Of a stretch of 64,000 bases of DNA, positions 36,717 through 45,688 are shown in pieces. The translations under genes were made by a program, and so were the position numbers. The stretch comes from an uncultured Rothia sp. Its GTDB lineage: Bacteria > Actinomycetota > Actinomycetes > Actinomycetales > Micrococcaceae. Numbering within the stretch: the first letter of the stretch is position 1; every line of letters begins with the position of its first letter. Location of the stretch: contig NZ_CAKAPD010000001.1 in the NCBI RefSeq assembly GCF_916715725.1, positions 445,607 through 509,606 of the forward strand. The letters are read 5' to 3'. The notes beneath the pieces were generated by a model, which saw only the letters and a list, made by a program, of their open reading frames with translations, was not told where the DNA came from and ran no database searches.

Positions 36717-38354
36717 TTATGCCGCGACGGGTTCGGCGCGGGCGATTTCCCAGCCTTTCTCCCCGCGGTGCAGGTCGAAGATGACTTTCTGACGGGTGAC
36801 GCCGTGTTCTTCGCTGAGTTTGCGGGCTTCCTGCTCGGTTTTATCGGCGCGGTAGCCTGGTGCGGAGACTACCGCCATGACGCGGATGTTCTCGCCGTCT
36901 CGGCTGAGTTCTTCGGTGGTGTCGACGATGAGTTCTGCGCCGCCTCGGGCACGGCGTTCTTGGTTTCGCTGGTCGATCAGGGCACGTAGAATCTGATCGC
37001 CCTGCGCGCTCTGATCCTGTGTGCTCTGATCCGGTATTTCCGTGCCGCCGGGCTCCTGCTCCCCCGCAGTGTTCACGGATTGAGCGGATACGGGCTGCGC
37101 CGTTGCCGGGGCGTTCTGCCCGTAGAGGGTGAACCCGAGCGGTAGGGCGATGGATCCCAGAGCCAGCGCGGCTACGCCCAGACGTACGGAGGGACGGCTC
37201 AGCGCACCGCGTAGCGCCGTCAGGCGGGATGTGCCCGTCGATTCTGTGCCCACCGCATCTGCGTTCTTTGGGGCTGGGTTTGCGGAGCTCGCCACAGGGC
37301 TCAACGGCATAGAGCCTGCGGCAGCTGCCGGCTTCTTCACGCGAGGCAAACGTTCCGCTAGGTACCGTTGCGCCTTCTGCGTCTTTGAGAGCTTCTGTAC
37401 CGGCGCGGGCTCCACAGCTGCGGGAATGAGGGCGCGGGCTCGTTCTGAACAGCTCAGGTAGACGTTGAGCGGGCGAGGCGACACCTCCTCCGCCAGGGCG
37501 ACCACGGAGCTGAGCCCTGCGAGCGCCGCCTCCCGGGCGGGTGCGTCCAGCAGGTATTCAAGGGCTCTGCCGAGGCGCTCAATCCACTCGCTGTTGGGTG
37601 TACCTTCGGTTGCGGTGCCGACCGCTCCCATGCACAGCGAATCCATGCGCAGTGAGAGGGGTACGCGGGCGGCGGAGGGTTCCGGCGCGTGCCCGCAGGC
37701 GGCTTGCCAGAGCAGGGCGGCGGCGGAACGCGCGTAGTCACCGTAAGCGACTGTGAGCTGTTCAGCGTCGAGAGATTCCGCTTCACGATAGACGGCATCT
37801 GGTAGAAGGAGTTTGGGTACTCCGGCGGCGCTCAGCGCAATGTATTCGGCGCTTAGTTCGGCGCGCCCCTCCCCCACCTTTTTGAGGCTGCCGAGCGCCC
37901 GGTGCAGGGTGCGTACCAGGGTCATGAGCTCGGCGGGTGTCAGGGTGCGAGCACGCAGGAGCTTGTCGAGGGTGCCCGCGTCGAGGGGCTCGTACCAGAG
38001 GCACAGCTTGCTGTCGTACTCCTCGCTGGTGACGGCGTGGAGTTTGGCGACTCCGGGTGCGTTCCGCAGGGCGGCGGCTACCTGCGGGGTCTGAGCGTGA
38101 GTGGATGCATCCGTGCTTTCCTCGAATCCGTACCCGTTGGCTGCCGCACGCAGAGTGGGCGCGGAGGGAGCGGCACCCTCGGGTGCAGAAATGGTGCGCA
38201 GGGTGTAGCGTCCGGGGCGCACGGAGGTTGCCGGGGATACGGGAGTTACGGAGGGCACGCTCTCGGCGGTTCCACCCCGGCACTCAACAATCTGCAGGGT
38301 GGGCAGAGCCGTGTTGGCGATGCTTTCCAAAACGTGTGCTTCTTTGCTTCTCAT
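36717..38354 (-). CDS. Membrane-anchored protein with degenerate kinase-like N-terminal region
   Basis: A 545-residue protein. Residues 100-300 look like the helical lobe of a protein kinase (VAKLHAVTSEEYDSKLCLWYEPLDAGTLDKLL, then LVRTLHRALGSLKKVGEGRAEL). The catalytic HRD loop and DFG motif are not visible, so it would be a pseudokinase. One membrane segment (LGVAALALGSIALPLGFTLYG, about residues 395-415) follows a Lys/Pro-rich stretch. The C-terminal 130 residues are then outside the cell: a Gln/Ser linker and a charged domain. No partner is adjacent. A perfect palindrome precedes the start. The family assignment is tentative. Confidence 0.6.
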   Translation of the reverse strand: MRSKEAHVLESIANTALPTLQIVECRGGTAESVPSVTPVSPATSVRPGRYTLRTISAPEGAAPSAPTLRAAANGYGFEESTDASTHAQTPQVAAALRNAPGVAKLHAVTSEEYDSKLCLWYEPLDAGTLDKLLRARTLTPAELMTLVRTLHRALGSLKKVGEGRAELSAEYIALSAAGVPKLLLPDAVYREAESLDAEQLTVAYGDYARSAAALLWQAACGHAPEPSAARVPLSLRMDSLCMGAVGTATEGTPNSEWIERLGRALEYLLDAPAREAALAGLSSVVALAEEVSPRPLNVYLSCSERARALIPAAVEPAPVQKLSKTQKAQRYLAERLPRVKKPAAAAGSMPLSPVASSANPAPKNADAVGTESTGTSRLTALRGALSRPSVRLGVAALALGSIALPLGFTLYGQNAPATAQPVSAQSVNTAGEQEPGGTEIPDQSTQDQSAQGDQILRALIDQRNQERRARGGAELIVDTTEELSRDGENIRVMAVVSAPGYRADKTEQEARKLSEEHGVTRQKVIFDLHRGEKGWEIARAEPVAA

Positions 38355-38360
38355 ACCACC

Positions 38361-38377
38361 ATGTTATCAAATAACAT
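38361..38377. promoter_or_regulatory. Operator-like palindrome at the start of the kinase-like gene
   Basis: ATGTTATCAAATAACAT is a perfect 7-3-7 inverted repeat ending seven bases before the ATG at 38354. AACATGTT follows at 38383. A protein bound there would block initiation of either transcription or translation. Confidence 0.5.
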
Positions 38378-38548
38378 CAAACAACATGTTTAGGCTAAGT
38401 AAAACACTATAAATAAACCATGCAACCCTAAAATCAACACCCAAAATATTCGCCCCATCAACCCACCGCACCCGCCCGTAACATTCCTACATGTTCGCTC
38501 ATCACGTGATTCAGGGCGCCCTAATTTTCTTCCCTCCACTAGCAGTAC

Positions 38549-38554
38549 TAAGGT
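38549..38554 (+). promoter_or_regulatory. -10 hexamer, probable leaderless promoter of lipB
   Basis: TAAGGT, seven bases, then the lipB ATG. No Shine-Dalgarno is present. Confidence 0.45.
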
Positions 38555-38561
38555 AGAAAGT

Positions 38562-39239
38562 ATGTCTGTGACGATTGAACGCGTGGGCTTCGCCCCGAAC
38601 TATGTGAACTATATTGAGTGCCTGGACGAGCAGTACCGCATCCACGATGAGGTGGCTAACCGCACCCGCCAGAATACGATTCTTCTGCTTGAGCATGAGG
38701 CAGTGATTACCGCGGGTAAACGCACCGAAGACCACGAATACCCCACAGACAAGTCCACCCCCGTCGTCAAGATTGACCGCGGCGGCAAGCTGACCTGGCA
38801 CGGCCCCGGCCAGCTGACTGCATACCCGATTCTGCGTCTGCCCGAGCCCATTGACGTGGTGGCGTATGTGCGCATCGTTGAGGAGATTATCATCAACGTC
38901 CTGGCTGGTCTGGGCATTAAGGGTGAGCGTGTTGAGGGCCGTAGCGGCGTGTGGATTCTGGGCGACGGCATCACCCAGGACAAGAAGATCGCGGCGCTGG
39001 GCATGCGCGTTTCGCGTAACACCACCATGCACGGCTTCGCGATTAACTGTTGCAACGACACCGCGCCTTTCCAGCAGTTCATTCCCTGCGGTATTAGCGA
39101 TGCCGGCGTTACCACGATTTCGGAGCAGCTGGGTCGCACCGTCACCCCCGCCGATATTTTGGAGCCGCTGGAGGCGGAGCTTCTGAAGTACCAGGACCGC
39201 CTGGCGGAGTCCTTCGAGCCCGTCGCGGCGCAGGACTAA
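38562..39239 (+). CDS. lipB: Octanoyl-[acyl-carrier-protein]:protein N-octanoyltransferase
   Basis: LipB moves octanoyl groups from ACP to lipoyl domains, the first step of lipoate assembly. The 225 residues include LLLEHEAVITAGKRTEDHEY, RGGKLTWHGPGQLTAYPIL (the signature RGGxxTxHGPGQ) and EGRSGVWILGD. KIAALGMRVSRNTTMHGFAINCCND carries the catalytic Lys in K-I-A-A-L-G, and FIPCGISDAGVTTISEQLG the Cys of P-C-G-I. LipA follows after about 180 bases with its own ribosome binding site. Both serve the lipoyl domains of SucB upstream. Confidence 0.97.
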   Translation: MSVTIERVGFAPNYVNYIECLDEQYRIHDEVANRTRQNTILLLEHEAVITAGKRTEDHEYPTDKSTPVVKIDRGGKLTWHGPGQLTAYPILRLPEPIDVVAYVRIVEEIIINVLAGLGIKGERVEGRSGVWILGDGITQDKKIAALGMRVSRNTTMHGFAINCCNDTAPFQQFIPCGISDAGVTTISEQLGRTVTPADILEPLEAELLKYQDRLAESFEPVAAQD

Positions 39240-39415
39240 ACGCAGAACTAAGCACAGGGTTAGACGTAGCCAAGAAGCATCGAACGGGCCGTACACGTAA
39301 CGCATCCGGCTTTGTTCGTCATATACGAAAATCAGTTTCACCTACGCCTGAGCGGGCGTAATATAGAAGGTGGCCCACCTGCACAGAGGGCACATCGAGA
39401 CCAAGGAGAAGACTT

Positions 39416-40423
39416 TTGAGCACCGCACCTGAAGGACGCAAGCTACTGCGTGTGGAGGCCCGCAACGCTGAGGTTCCCATTGAGAAGAAGCCTCACTGGA
39501 TTAAGACCAAGGCTATTGTTGGCCCCGAATACAACGAGATGCGCGAGCTTGCTCGCGGTCAGGGTCTGCACACCGTGTGTGAAGAGGCCGGCTGCCCCAA
39601 TATTTACGAGTGCTGGGAAGACCGTGAGGCAACCTACCTGATTGGTGGCTCCGAGTGCACCCGTCGTTGCGATTTCTGCAATATTGCGACCGGCAAGCCC
39701 GTTGCTGTTGACTACGCTGAGCCGTTCAAGGTTGCGAAGAACGTGAAGGTCATGGGTCTGCGTTACGCCACCGTGACCGGTGTTGCTCGTGATGACCTGG
39801 AAGACGGCGGCGCGTGGCTGTACGCAGAGACCACCCGCCAGATCCACAAGATGTGCCCGAACACCGGCGTTGAGATGCTCGTGCCCGACTTCAAGGGTGT
39901 TCCCGAGCATGTTCAGAAGGTCATTGACGCTAAGCCTGAGGTGTTCGCGCACAACCTGGAGACCGTCCCCCGTATCTTCCGTCAGATTCGCCCGGCGTTC
40001 CGTTACGAGCGTTCCCTGGATGTTATTACCCAGGCTAAGGAAGGCGGCATGGTCACCAAGTCCAACCTGATTCTGGGTATGGGCGAGACCGACGACGAGA
40101 TTTACGAGGCGCTGTGCGATCTGCATGATGCTGGCTGTGACATCATTACCCTCACCCAGTACCTGCGCCCCGGCCCGCTCTTCCACCCCATTGAGCGTTG
40201 GGTGAAGCCGCAGCAGTTCGTGGATTTTGCGAACATGGCTGAGGAGATTGGTTTCGCTGGCGTTATGGCGGGCCCGATGGTTCGTTCTTCGTACCGTGCA
40301 GGTCGCCTGTGGGCTCGTGCAATGCGTAAGAACGGTTACCCGATCCCCGAGAACCTGGCTCACATTGAGGGTGAGGGCGCTGCTCTGCAGGAAGCCTCCT
40401 CTCTGGTGGCTGCAGGCTACTAA
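39416..40423 (+). CDS. lipA: Lipoyl synthase (radical SAM)
   Basis: LipA inserts two sulfur atoms into octanoyl-lipoyl domains using two 4Fe-4S clusters. The 335 residues start at a TTG after CCAAGGAGA. The auxiliary cluster motif is [13 protein letters not shown] (C-x4-C-x5-C). The radical SAM motif is [15 protein letters not shown] (C-x3-C-x2-C). The C-terminal RSSYRAG carries the family's conserved serine. It follows lipB and precedes the DUF4191 gene. Confidence 0.98.
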   Translation: MSTAPEGRKLLRVEARNAEVPIEKKPHWIKTKAIVGPEYNEMRELARGQGLHTVCEEAGCPNIYECWEDREATYLIGGSECTRRCDFCNIATGKPVAVDYAEPFKVAKNVKVMGLRYATVTGVARDDLEDGGAWLYAETTRQIHKMCPNTGVEMLVPDFKGVPEHVQKVIDAKPEVFAHNLETVPRIFRQIRPAFRYERSLDVITQAKEGGMVTKSNLILGMGETDDEIYEALCDLHDAGCDIITLTQYLRPGPLFHPIERWVKPQQFVDFANMAEEIGFAGVMAGPMVRSSYRAGRLWARAMRKNGYPIPENLAHIEGEGAALQEASSLVAAGY

Positions 40424-40451
40424 GCCTTTTCAGAATCTTTCTGAGAGCGTT

Positions 40452-40500
40452 GAGGCTCCTCGAACCCGGTGTTCGTCCGGTGTTCGGGGAGCCTCCCCTT
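40452..40500 (+). terminator. Terminator after lipA
   Basis: GAGGCTCCTCGAACCCGG pairs with CCGGTGTTCGGGGAGCCTC, then CCCCTTAT. It lies 30 bases after the stop. Confidence 0.75.
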
Positions 40501-40632
40501 ATGCCCCGCCCCTTGTGCGGGTAGGGTAAACTAGAAAAATTGCAGGCATACACTGCATCGTTACGTCACTATGGTTCCGTGAGCGTTTGAGGCGCTTCTC
40601 GGGGCCGCGGAAGAACCAGCCGAGGAAGAATC

Positions 40633-41349
40633 GTGGCAGATAAGCGCGAAGAGAAGAAAAAGAAGAAGGAACGCACTCCGGGCACTTTCGCCCAGATGAA
40701 GCAGGTCTACCAGATGACCAAGAAGTCCGACCCGAATATTGGTTGGATTCTGAGTCTGTCGGCTCTGGGTACTCTTTTGGTTTTCCTCCTCATCGGTATT
40801 GCCCTGAATAACTGGATTACTTTCCTGATTCTGGGTCTGGGCGTTGCCGCTATTGTGGTGATGCTTCTGCTGGGTCGCCGCGCGCAGACTGCGGCTTTTG
40901 CTCAGATTGAGAACCAGCCCGGTCGTAGTGGTGCGGCGATGAACTCGGTGCGCCGCGGCTGGATTGTTGAGGAGCAGCCTGTTGCGGCGAACCGCCACCA
41001 GGATCTGGTGTTCCGTGCGCTGGGCCGTCCCGGTATTGTGCTGGTGACCGAGGGCCCTCACAGCCGTGTGAACTCGCTGGTGAACACTGAGAAGAAGCAC
41101 CTGGCTCGTGTGGCTCCCGGCGTGCCGGTTCACGTGATTGAGACCGGCCACGAAGAGGGTCAGGTTGAGCTCAAGGACGTTGTGAAGACCATGAACAAGC
41201 TTCCGAAGGCTCTGACTCAGCAGGAGATGCAGGCTGTTTCGGGTCGTTTGAGCACCCTGAACACTATGCGTAACCCGATGAACGGTCTGCCGAAGGGTGT
41301 TGACCCGATGCGTGCTCGCCCCGATCGTCGTGCGATGCGCGGCCGCTAA
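40633..41349 (+). CDS. DUF4191 domain-containing membrane protein
   Basis: A 238-residue actinobacterial protein of unknown function. The start is GTG (MADKREEKKKKKERTPGTFA). The charged N-terminus leads to QMKQVYQMTKKSDPNIGWIL, then two hydrophobic segments (about residues 40-60 and 65-85), and a soluble C-terminal domain with AALGRPGIVLVTEG-like and PVHVIETGHEEGQV blocks. The C-terminal tail is Met/Arg/Pro-rich. Its position after lipA is typical of the family in actinobacteria. It could be linked to lipoate or membrane biology, but nothing in the sequence shows this. Confidence 0.88.
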   Translation: MADKREEKKKKKERTPGTFAQMKQVYQMTKKSDPNIGWILSLSALGTLLVFLLIGIALNNWITFLILGLGVAAIVVMLLLGRRAQTAAFAQIENQPGRSGAAMNSVRRGWIVEEQPVAANRHQDLVFRALGRPGIVLVTEGPHSRVNSLVNTEKKHLARVAPGVPVHVIETGHEEGQVELKDVVKTMNKLPKALTQQEMQAVSGRLSTLNTMRNPMNGLPKGVDPMRARPDRRAMRGR

Positions 41350-41371
41350 ACGGGTAGCTGATATTGATTTT

Positions 41372-41417
41372 GAAGGCTCCGGCTCTTCCCACTTTAGGGA
41401 GGGCCGGAGCCTTTTGT
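41372..41417 (+). terminator. Terminator after the DUF4191 gene
   Basis: AAGGCTCCGGCTCTTCCC and GGGAGGGCCGGAGCCTT form the stem, followed by TTGTT. Confidence 0.88.
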
Positions 41418-41540
41418 TACGCCCGATTATTGCACTGCTACTGGCGTTGCTGCGGGCTCTGCTACTGCCCTTGATACAGGGCGTTAGCAGCACTGTTGTG
41501 TTTCGTGAAGCAACATAGATGTAACTCCTTTCCAGGATTT

Positions 41541-41578
41541 GTAACATTACCGAAACACGATAGTCACGCACGCGCAAA
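41541..41578 (+). promoter_or_regulatory. GlnR box upstream of glnA
   Basis: The bases read GTAAC-n6-GAAAC-n6-GTCAC-n6-GCAAA. This is the four-part GlnR site known in Streptomyces and mycobacteria (gTnAC-n6-GaAAC repeated), with only the last half-site degenerate. A further GTAAC at 41521 stands in phase-less isolation. The box lies 122 bases before the glnA ATG. Regulation by GlnR (nitrogen limitation) is inferred; no glnR gene is in the window. Confidence 0.8.
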
Positions 41579-41699
41579 AAATAACCACTATGCTTGATAT
41601 GTCACAGGGTTTTGCCCGCGGCCAAAAACTAAACCAAAGACTGAATGTGATGAGGGAAGATACCCTCCTGCACCGTCAGTCGAACAAGGAGCAGTCCTC

Positions 41700-43124
41700 A
41701 TGTTTACCAGCCCCCAGGAAGTTCTCGACTTTATCAAGAACGAAGAAGTAGTCTTCGTTGATATCCGATTCACCGACATGCCCGGCGTGCAGCAGCACTT
41801 CAACCTGCCCGCTAAGGCAATTGATGACGATTTCTTCGTCAACGGCCAGCTTTTTGATGGCTCCTCCATTCGCGGCTTCCAGGGCATCGCTGAGTCCGAC
41901 ATGCAGCTGATCCCCGACGTTCAGTCCGCATACGTTGACCCCTTCCGCATTGAGAAGACCCTGGTCATCATCTGCTCCATCGTGAACCCCCGCACCGGCG
42001 AGCCCTACCACCGTGACCCCCGCGGCGTTGCTGAGCGTGCCGAGGCGTACCTGCAGTCCACCGGCATTGCAGACACCGCATTCTTCGCATCCGAGGCTGA
42101 GTTCTTCGTCTTCGAGGACGTCCGTTACCAGGTCGAGCCGAACTCCGTGTTCTTCAAGATTGACTCCGACGAGGCTCCCTGGAACACCGGCCGCAAGGAA
42201 GAGGGCGGCAACCTGGGTAACAAGACCCCCGTCAAGGGCGGCTACTTCCCCGTCTCCCCCGTCGACAAGCAGGCTGACCTGCGTGACGCAATGTGCGTAG
42301 CAATGGACGAGGTTGGCCTTGAGGTTGAGCGTAGCCACCACGAGGTGGGCGCAGCCGGCCAGGCAGAAATCAACTACAAGTTCGATACCCTCACCAAGGC
42401 TGCTGACGACCTACTGAAGTTCAAGTACGTCATCAAGGGCACCGCAGACGCATGGGGCAAGTCCGTGACCTTCATGCCCAAGCCCGTGTTCGGCGACAAC
42501 GGCTCCGGTATGCACTGCCACCAGTCGCTGTGGCAGAACGGTGAGCCCCTGTTCTACGACGAGCGCGGCTACGCTAACCTCTCTGACACCGCACGCTGGT
42601 ACATTGGCGGTCTGATTGAGCACTCCTCCGCTGTTCTGGCGTTCACCAACCCGACCGTGAACTCTTACAAGCGTCTGGTTCCCGGTTACGAGGCTCCCAT
42701 CAACATGGTGTACTCGCAGGGTAACCGTTCCGCTGGTATCCGTATTCCGATTACCGGCACCAACCCGAAGGCTAAGCGCCTGGAGTTCCGTGCACCGGAC
42801 CCCTCCGCTAACCCCTACTTCGCATTCGCTGCTCAGCTGATGGCTGGTCTGGACGGTATCCGCAACCGCATTGAGCCGCCGGCACCGATCGACAAGGACC
42901 TGTACGAGCTGCCCGCCGAAGAGGCTAAGGACATCAAGAAGGCTCCGGCCAACCTGGAGGAGGCTCTGGCTGCTCTGGAGGCTGACCACGACTTCCTGCT
43001 CGAGGGCGGCGTCTTCACCGAGGACCTGATTCAGGCATGGATCGATTACAAGCGTAAGAACGAGCTGGAGCCGCTCTCGCTGGTTCCGCACCCGCTTGAG
43101 TACCAGCTGTACTACGGCGTCTAA
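41700..43124 (+). CDS. glnA: Glutamine synthetase type I
   Basis: GlnA makes glutamine from glutamate, ammonia and ATP, and works as a dodecamer. The 474 residues start at an ATG after [26 protein letters not shown] opens the beta-grasp domain. [17 protein letters not shown] is the family's first signature. Active-site blocks are [14 protein letters not shown] [32 protein letters not shown], and [18 protein letters not shown]. The adenylylation loop DLYELPAEE supplies the modified Tyr, so activity is probably also controlled by GlnE. A GlnR box lies upstream and a strong terminator downstream. Confidence 0.98.
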   Translation: MFTSPQEVLDFIKNEEVVFVDIRFTDMPGVQQHFNLPAKAIDDDFFVNGQLFDGSSIRGFQGIAESDMQLIPDVQSAYVDPFRIEKTLVIICSIVNPRTGEPYHRDPRGVAERAEAYLQSTGIADTAFFASEAEFFVFEDVRYQVEPNSVFFKIDSDEAPWNTGRKEEGGNLGNKTPVKGGYFPVSPVDKQADLRDAMCVAMDEVGLEVERSHHEVGAAGQAEINYKFDTLTKAADDLLKFKYVIKGTADAWGKSVTFMPKPVFGDNGSGMHCHQSLWQNGEPLFYDERGYANLSDTARWYIGGLIEHSSAVLAFTNPTVNSYKRLVPGYEAPINMVYSQGNRSAGIRIPITGTNPKAKRLEFRAPDPSANPYFAFAAQLMAGLDGIRNRIEPPAPIDKDLYELPAEEAKDIKKAPANLEEALAALEADHDFLLEGGVFTEDLIQAWIDYKRKNELEPLSLVPHPLEYQLYYGV

Positions 43125-43173
43125 TCTTTCTTCCTGAACGGTGCCCCTTGTAAGGGGGTGCGTTCTGGAGAAC

Positions 43174-43222
43174 AGACAACGGCCTATATGTTCCTTTGGG
43201 AACGTATAGGCCGTTGTTGTGT
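43174..43222 (+). terminator. Terminator after glnA
   Basis: ACAACGGCCTATATGTTC, a CTTTG loop, and GGAACGTATAGGCCGTTGT make a long stem followed by TGTGTCT. Confidence 0.8.
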
Positions 43223-43326
43223 CTGCTGGAGTATCTCTGCGGACTTCTATCTTGCTGTAGCACTTTTGGCGACAGTACGTGTCCAATATTTTTATGCCTC
43301 GATGGGTCTTGCGCGCTTTAGTTGCG

Positions 43327-43412
43327 CTTAGAGCGGCTCTAAGGGCTAAGCTGTTGGTGCTGGCGTTCCCTCCCTTTTTGTCGTGCAACCGGAGGGAACG
43401 CCAGTCTATTTT
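43327..43412 (+). ncRNA. Candidate structured small RNA 3' end
   Basis: On the plus strand CTTAGAG-CGG-CTCTAAG (43327-43343) is a perfect hairpin. The second, CTGGCGTTCCCTCC (43360-43373) with GGAGGGAACGCCAG (43391-43404), is perfect over 14 pairs and followed by TCTATTTTT. No plus-strand gene ends here after the glnA terminator at 43222. It could be the end of a small RNA, or a bidirectional terminator for the PH-domain gene. Confidence 0.35.
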
Positions 43413-43418
43413 TATGCC

Positions 43419-43799
43419 CTAATGCTGCTGAGCGTTTAGAACCTGCTGAGCGATGAGCCGGTCAAGCTTGCGGACGTCAATCTTTCGGCCCAGCTTGATT
43501 TTGATGTAGCCGATCTTCGTCCATAGAGCGATTTCACTATTCGCGTCGAACAGGTTTCCTGCATTTTCAGAAGACCACATATGGATTGAGGAGTAAGGCA
43601 ACGAATACATTTCTACCTTCTTACCCGTCAAGCCTTGAGCATCACGAATGATGAGTCGGTGAGTCGTGAAAATAGCAGAATCACGGAAAGTAGCAAAGGC
43701 TGCAACGGCGCTCTCCCCCGGCCCCAAAAGAGCTTGGGCGTCCGGTGGTACAGGAATCTCTGATTGTAGAGTCCAGGTCATGATAGCGGCGATAGACAT
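43419..43799 (-). CDS. PH domain-containing protein
   Basis: A 126-residue bacterial pleckstrin-homology-like protein (bPH type). The core is LGPGESAVAAFATFRDSAIF, THRLIIRDAQGLTGKKVEMY, SLPYSSIHMWSSENAGNLFD and SEIALWTKIGYIKIKLGRKI. The C-terminal helix VRKLDRLIAQQVLNA closes the fold. There is no signal or membrane segment. These proteins form cytoplasmic rings; the ligand is unknown. It is a single gene with a hairpin right after its stop. Confidence 0.85.
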   Translation of the reverse strand: MSIAAIMTWTLQSEIPVPPDAQALLGPGESAVAAFATFRDSAIFTTHRLIIRDAQGLTGKKVEMYSLPYSSIHMWSSENAGNLFDANSEIALWTKIGYIKIKLGRKIDVRKLDRLIAQQVLNAQQH

Positions 43800-44027
43800 A
43801 GAGTTATCTCCAGGGGATTGAGTGATAATAACGTTCTCAGTATAAGAGCTTTGTTAATTCATGCGCGTTCTAAATGGTTATCCTTGCAGACACGCTGTGA
43901 GCAATAAATACCTGTTGGAGGGTTATACCGCTACATTCCACAAAGCGGCTTTTTGATTCTGCTCCTGCACGTAGCTTCCTCAATGGGATAGGCTCATTCT
44001 TTAGCTAGACGAAAGGACGACTCCCCC

Positions 44028-44525
44028 ATGCATCCTCAGCCCTATACTCCCCGGCATTTTCAGGCAAAGCGCTTCAACGAGCTGACTCTCCGTGAGCTTC
44101 AGCAGATACACATCACCCGTTCTCTTGTCTTTACGGTGGGTCAGCAGATCCTTGCGCAGGAGCCAGACGAAGCAGACTTCGAGTCTGTTCACTTCTTCCA
44201 CGCGGATGAGTCTGGGCGGGTCTTAGCCTACTTGCGGATCTTTGATCTTATGACAGTAGATGATGGCTACCACCGCCCTATCGAAGGTGCTTGGACCGTC
44301 GGTCGAGTAGCTGTCCGTGAGGAGGCGCGGGGCACCGGCCTGGGGCGTGCCCTACTGCATGAGGCGATTAGCTGGGTCCGTGAAAATACGGAAGCTCGTC
44401 AGCTGGTGATTAGCGCCCAGTCCTACCTGAAGGACAGCTACTACGGTGCAGCGGGGTTCGTGCAGATGGGAGAGCCGTATCTTGAGGTTGGAATTGAGCA
44501 CGTAGAGATGCTTCTGGAGCTTTAA
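44028..44525 (+). CDS. GNAT family N-acetyltransferase (ElaA-like)
   Basis: A 165-residue acetyl-CoA-dependent acyltransferase. The ElaA-type N-terminus is FNELTLRELQQIHITRSLVF with VGQQILAQEPDEADFESVHF. The acetyl-CoA loop is VGRVAVREEARGTGLGRALL (Q/RxxGxG/A variant: ARGTGLG). QLVISAQSYLKDSYYGAAGF follows, with the conserved Ala-Gln and Tyr-Tyr. The ATG follows AAAGGA. The substrate is unknown. Its G+C is similar to that of its neighbours. Confidence 0.88.
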   Translation: MHPQPYTPRHFQAKRFNELTLRELQQIHITRSLVFTVGQQILAQEPDEADFESVHFFHADESGRVLAYLRIFDLMTVDDGYHRPIEGAWTVGRVAVREEARGTGLGRALLHEAISWVRENTEARQLVISAQSYLKDSYYGAAGFVQMGEPYLEVGIEHVEMLLEL

Positions 44526-44794
44526 CGGGCCCTACCCCCTCTTCCCTTGTAGGAGCAGGTCGCGGGCCACATCATAAGATGTTGTACCCGCTAATCCCGG
44601 GGTTCTTCCTGCACGGGCGTACAATGAAAGTACGTGCGCCCGGCCGGCGGCACCTACGAATTCCGCGAGAAACGACGTCACGAAGCCGTGTTCTCCCCAC
44701 CGCCCCTCACCTTTTCAGCATCTGCTGGGGCGAGTATCGCCGATGACCGACCGACCCGTCTGACGCCGCATCCACTGTAACGAGGAGAAATCTC

Positions 44795-45544
44795 ATGGCA
44801 TATCAGCCGACCATCCTAAACGGTGAAACTGTTTTCCGTAACGAAGTTTTTCAGACCGGCCTCATGTCCCAGCTGCTGGACGGCATCTACGATGGCGAGA
44901 TGACCATCGGTGAGCTCCTGAGCCACGGCAACTTCGGTGTGGGCACCTTCAACGGCCTCGACGGCGAAATGGTCGTCCTCGATGGCGTCTGCTACCAGGT
45001 ACGCCACGACGGCTCCGTGTCTCTGCCCGACCTGCGCCAGCAGACCCCCTACGCCGTGGTCACCAACTTCGTGCCCATGATTAAGCGCGAACTACCGCAT
45101 AACCTACTCCGTAAGTCTGCCTCGCAGATTCTGGATGACTTCACCGTCTCCAAGAACTACATGTACGCCATCAAGATTTACGGCGAGTTCGAATGGGTCC
45201 GCACCCGCACCGTCATCAAGCAGGAGAAGCCCTACCCGAAGATGGTTGCGGCCACCGAGAACGAGGACATCGTCCAGTTCGATAACGTGACCGGCACGAT
45301 TGTTGGCTTCCGCACCCCGATTTACGAGCAGGGCATCTCGGTGCCCGGCTGCCACGCCCACTTTATCGATGATGAGCGCGTTCAGGGCGGCCACGTGGTC
45401 GACTTCAAGCTGCGCTCCGCTAAGGTCGAGATTTGCCCCGGTACCGGCCTGCAGCTGCACCTACCGCTGACCCCCGAGTTCTCCTCCGCTAACCTCTCCC
45501 CCGAGGACCTGGCTGACCAGATCTCCAAGGCTGAAAAGCACTAA
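44795..45544 (+). CDS. budA: Alpha-acetolactate decarboxylase
   Basis: This zinc enzyme decarboxylates acetolactate to acetoin, draining pyruvate to a neutral product. The 249 residues include VFQTGLMSQLLDGIYDGEMT, GNFGVGTFNGLDGEMVVLDG (family signature) and YQVRHDGSV. The zinc site GCHAHFIDDERVQGGHVVDF supplies the His ligands, and ICPGTGLQLHLP closes the core. The ATG follows GAGGAG. No acetolactate synthase of the catabolic type is adjacent, so substrate may come from IlvBN. Such enzymes prevent diacetyl build-up and can rescue leucine-driven imbalance in other bacteria. Confidence 0.95.
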   Translation: MAYQPTILNGETVFRNEVFQTGLMSQLLDGIYDGEMTIGELLSHGNFGVGTFNGLDGEMVVLDGVCYQVRHDGSVSLPDLRQQTPYAVVTNFVPMIKRELPHNLLRKSASQILDDFTVSKNYMYAIKIYGEFEWVRTRTVIKQEKPYPKMVAATENEDIVQFDNVTGTIVGFRTPIYEQGISVPGCHAHFIDDERVQGGHVVDFKLRSAKVEICPGTGLQLHLPLTPEFSSANLSPEDLADQISKAEKH

Positions 45545-45584
45545 GCTTCTTTCCCGCCGGAATATAGCAACGGGATATAGCAAC

Positions 45585-45627
45585 GAAGGAGCCGCCCTCT
45601 ACTGTTCTGTAGAGGGCGGCTTCTTCG
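45585..45627. terminator. Bidirectional terminator after budA
   Basis: GAAGGAGCCGCCCTCTA, a short loop, and TAGAGGGCGGCTTCTTC form the stem between budA and the convergent HIT gene. Confidence 0.85.
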
Positions 45628-45679
45628 TGTTTATACGCGCTGTCGTGTTTATACGCGCTGTCGTGTTTATACGCGCTGT
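45626..45679. repeat. Three tandem 18-bp repeats
   Basis: The unit CGTGTTTATACGCGCTGT is present three times without error, starting within the terminator tail and ending 10 bases from the HIT stop codon. Confidence 0.95.
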
Positions 45680-45688
45680 AAAGGGCGC

